Below, one piece after another: positions 62,562 to 64,000 of a stretch of DNA of 64,000 nt. The stretch is from Candidatus Paracaedibacteraceae bacterium. Lineage in GTDB: Bacteria; Pseudomonadota; Alphaproteobacteria; Paracaedibacterales; Paracaedibacteraceae. Where the stretch lies: contig JAHBYH010000002.1 in the NCBI GenBank assembly GCA_019636055.1, forward strand, positions 62,001 through 126,000. Direction: 5' to 3'. The notes below the pieces were generated by a model that was not told where the DNA came from, searched no databases, and saw nothing but the letters and a program-made list of their open reading frames with translations. Both the position numbers and the translations under genes were made by a program. Position 1 is the first letter of the stretch. Each line of letters starts with the position of its first letter.

Positions 62562-63497
62562 ATGAATACAAAGTTTTTACTTATATGTGCCTTGGTTTTT
62601 CAAACAGAAGCGGCTGATCTTCCACTCCTTACCTCAAAAGATAGAGAATTTTTCTCCTTAGAATTAAAAAAACATCATAAAAAAAAGCAAGATTCTTTTG
62701 CTACTTCGTCAGATAATAAAGACGGAATACAATCACAATTCAGGAGTACGAAAAAAAATACACATCATATACGAGCATTAGATATACCTAACGAAATCTG
62801 GCTTAAAATTATGGAAGAATTAGACTTGAATTCTTTTATAGCGATTTTAGATGTAAATACTAAATTAAGAAGACTCGGCGCTTCAAACCAATTTTTGACA
62901 TTTTACAAGATAACAAGACAAGAAGTCCCTAAAACATTAGAACCTTCTTCATATTTGTCTACTTTAAATTATATGGCTGTATTAGGAGATAAAAATGCAG
63001 CTGGCATCATAATGACAATCGTCCAAACAAAATATTTACAATATAGGTTAAGTATACCTTATTTCGAAGGAGCTGTATTAACTATGATTGCTAAGGGATG
63101 GACTATTAAATCTTGGAAAGAAGAAGCCGCCAGCATCGATCTTAGCTTAGAAGAAAGCCTACTTAAAACCGATTACCCCCAACCAGATGAATCTTGTATG
63201 ACTGACAATCTTTTGACAGAAAATGGATTGTATCTTGCCTATAAATTATGTATAGACCATTTTTACAGCATGTATGTAAGCAACAGAAATCATACAAAAT
63301 TTTCTAGAAAGAAAACCCCATTATACCAATTTTGGACAGATCTTAGAACAGGGATAAGAATTCAACATGACATTTTATCATTAAATAATTATGATGTTTC
63401 TTTAGGTATTTCTAAACCAACAAAATTACTAGAAACAATAAAAAAATCTCAACCATTAATTCGATTCATTAGGGCTGTAAAATTATTGAAAAAGTAA
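62562..63497 (+). CDS. Exported F-box domain protein (candidate effector)
   Basis: A 311-residue protein with an N-terminal signal-like segment (MNTKFLLICALVFQTEA). Residues about 72-110 form an F-box: LDIPNEIWLKIMEELDLNS followed by FIAILDVNTKLRRLGASNQ, with the conserved LP-type start, W/I-x-x-I-x-x-x-L helix and later helices. F-boxes bind Skp1 of eukaryotic SCF ubiquitin ligases and have no bacterial partner, so the protein should act in a host cell. The C-terminal 200 residues are helical with no recognised substrate-binding repeats. Amoeba-associated bacteria such as Legionella use F-box effectors; that parallel is knowledge, its application here is inference. Confidence 0.75.
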   Translation: MNTKFLLICALVFQTEAADLPLLTSKDREFFSLELKKHHKKKQDSFATSSDNKDGIQSQFRSTKKNTHHIRALDIPNEIWLKIMEELDLNSFIAILDVNTKLRRLGASNQFLTFYKITRQEVPKTLEPSSYLSTLNYMAVLGDKNAAGIIMTIVQTKYLQYRLSIPYFEGAVLTMIAKGWTIKSWKEEAASIDLSLEESLLKTDYPQPDESCMTDNLLTENGLYLAYKLCIDHFYSMYVSNRNHTKFSRKKTPLYQFWTDLRTGIRIQHDILSLNNYDVSLGISKPTKLLETIKKSQPLIRFIRAVKLLKK

Positions 63498-63834
63498 GGT
63501 TGAGGACATCAAAGTACAGTTGAATCGAAATAAAGCAGTTATTAGGTTAATAATTAAAAAAGATCATCCAAGATAGATTATTGATTTTTGCGTTTTGTTT
63601 TTGTTGCTCAGGTTTACTCCATTTCTTCTAGTAGTTCATGCCCAGCCTATCTGATAGTTGGTTTAAGCAGTGAACTTTATGGAATATTGTATTACCGATA
63701 ATAACGATACTGTTCGGTGACAACTTTGAAATTATATCTAGATTATTTTAATTCAAATACGAAAACGAGGAACAAAGCGTATACCTAGTTATATGCACAG
63801 CCGATTTGTAAAGAATCGGCTCTATATGTCTCTA
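63498..63834. other. 337-base intergenic region
   Basis: No convincing gene. A hairpin AGCCGATT/AATCGGCT at 63799-63821 lies just beyond the ybaB stop, but without a T-run on either strand, so it is at best a weak terminator for ybaB. No repeat shared with other parts of the window was noticed. Confidence 0.4.
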
Positions 63835-64000
63835 TCAAAACGGGAGTTTCATCCCCGGGATATTCATTCCCCCGGTTACTTTACCCATTTCATCAGCCAT
63901 TAAGGTTTCTTGCTTAGCTTTGGCATCATTAAAAGCAGCAATAATAAGATCTTCTAAGACCTCAACTTCTTGCGGGTCAACCAATGACGGATCAATCTTG
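63835..64000 (-). CDS. ybaB: YbaB/EbfC nucleoid-associated protein (partial, C-terminal end)
   Basis: The minus strand entering from the window edge encodes [40 protein letters not shown] and [14 protein letters not shown] before a TGA at 63837-63835. This is the C-terminal half of the YbaB/EbfC family, small dimeric DNA-binding proteins usually encoded between dnaX and recR. The start is outside the window. Confidence 0.92.
   Translation of the reverse strand, partial: KIDPSLVDPQEVEVLEDLIIAAFNDAKAKQETLMADEMGKVTGGMNIPGMKLPF

Noticed and set aside
63799..63821. Hairpin after ybaB as a terminator
   Set aside because: Eight-base-pair stem but no T-run on either strand; kept only as a note in the intergenic entry.

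Overview
The window is one continuous, gene-dense, low-GC (roughly 40% by eye) bacterial chromosome segment. The gene content is alphaproteobacterial: tsaD-gpsA-EVE, mrp/hflK/hflC/degP, a GapR (DUF2312) protein, ccmBCDE cytochrome c maturation, a DUF374 acyltransferase next to msbA, and a 17-kDa-type glycine-zipper lipoprotein. Several genes also point to a host-associated, probably intracellular bacterium: a secreted F-box protein, a secreted leucine-rich-repeat protein, a secreted deamidase-like protein, type VI secretion parts, a giant autotransporter, and several decaying genes. The best guess is a Holosporales-type protist endosymbiont. That placement is inference from gene content; no rRNA gene is present.

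Layout. 0-4.2 kb: an O-antigen-ligase-like protein, EVE protein, gpsA and tsaD on the minus strand, then a DciA-like gene on plus. 4.3-6.5 kb: a secreted LRR protein split by a one-base frameshift. 6.6-11.5 kb: ubiE, dut, an SH3 protein, znuCB, a DsbA-like protein and coaD. 11.4-12.5 kb: a minus-strand pair, a small membrane protein and a secreted protein with a CheD/NTAN1-like Thr-Cys-His signature, followed by about 0.9 kb of poorly coding DNA. 13.4-16.8 kb: msbA, DUF374, nusB. 17.6-18.7 kb: an Hcp-like and a TssE gene, followed by a palindrome-flanked, nonsense-mutated AAA ATPase cassette. 20.0-22.6 kb: tonB and btuB behind a cobalamin riboswitch. 22.7-25.1 kb: dcd, an L,D-transpeptidase and murA, followed by a methyltransferase remnant. 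25.9-30.8 kb: a CPA2 antiporter, rnhB, ccmBCDE (ccmD is only 41 aa) and a DUF389 protein. 30.8-31.6 kb: a HEPN/MNT pair with a broken MNT gene. 31.7-40.8 kb: tadA, a lipoprotein, a second L,D-transpeptidase, two tRNAs (Glu-UUC, Cys-GCA), rhodanese, TolC, Hsp33, a PagL-like protein, GapR, hemW, RidA and a beta-lactamase-fold hydrolase. 40.8-49.5 kb: an unknown secreted protein, mrp, hflKC, degP and a large MscS-type channel. 49.7-62.0 kb: a single 4085-residue autotransporter. 62.6-64.0 kb: an F-box protein and the 3' end of ybaB.

Functionally, the window combines envelope maintenance (MsbA, DUF374, a PagL-like enzyme, MurA, two YkuD enzymes, TolC, DegP/HflKC, MscS), nutrient import (zinc; vitamin B12 under riboswitch control), respiration support (Ccm, UbiE) and nucleotide hygiene (Dut, Dcd) with candidate host-interaction proteins. 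The most unusual items are the giant repeat autotransporter, the F-box and LRR proteins, the exported deamidase-like protein, the isolated hcp-tssE pair, the HEPN gene beside a dead MNT gene, and several uncharacterised palindromic or duplicated intergenic elements.
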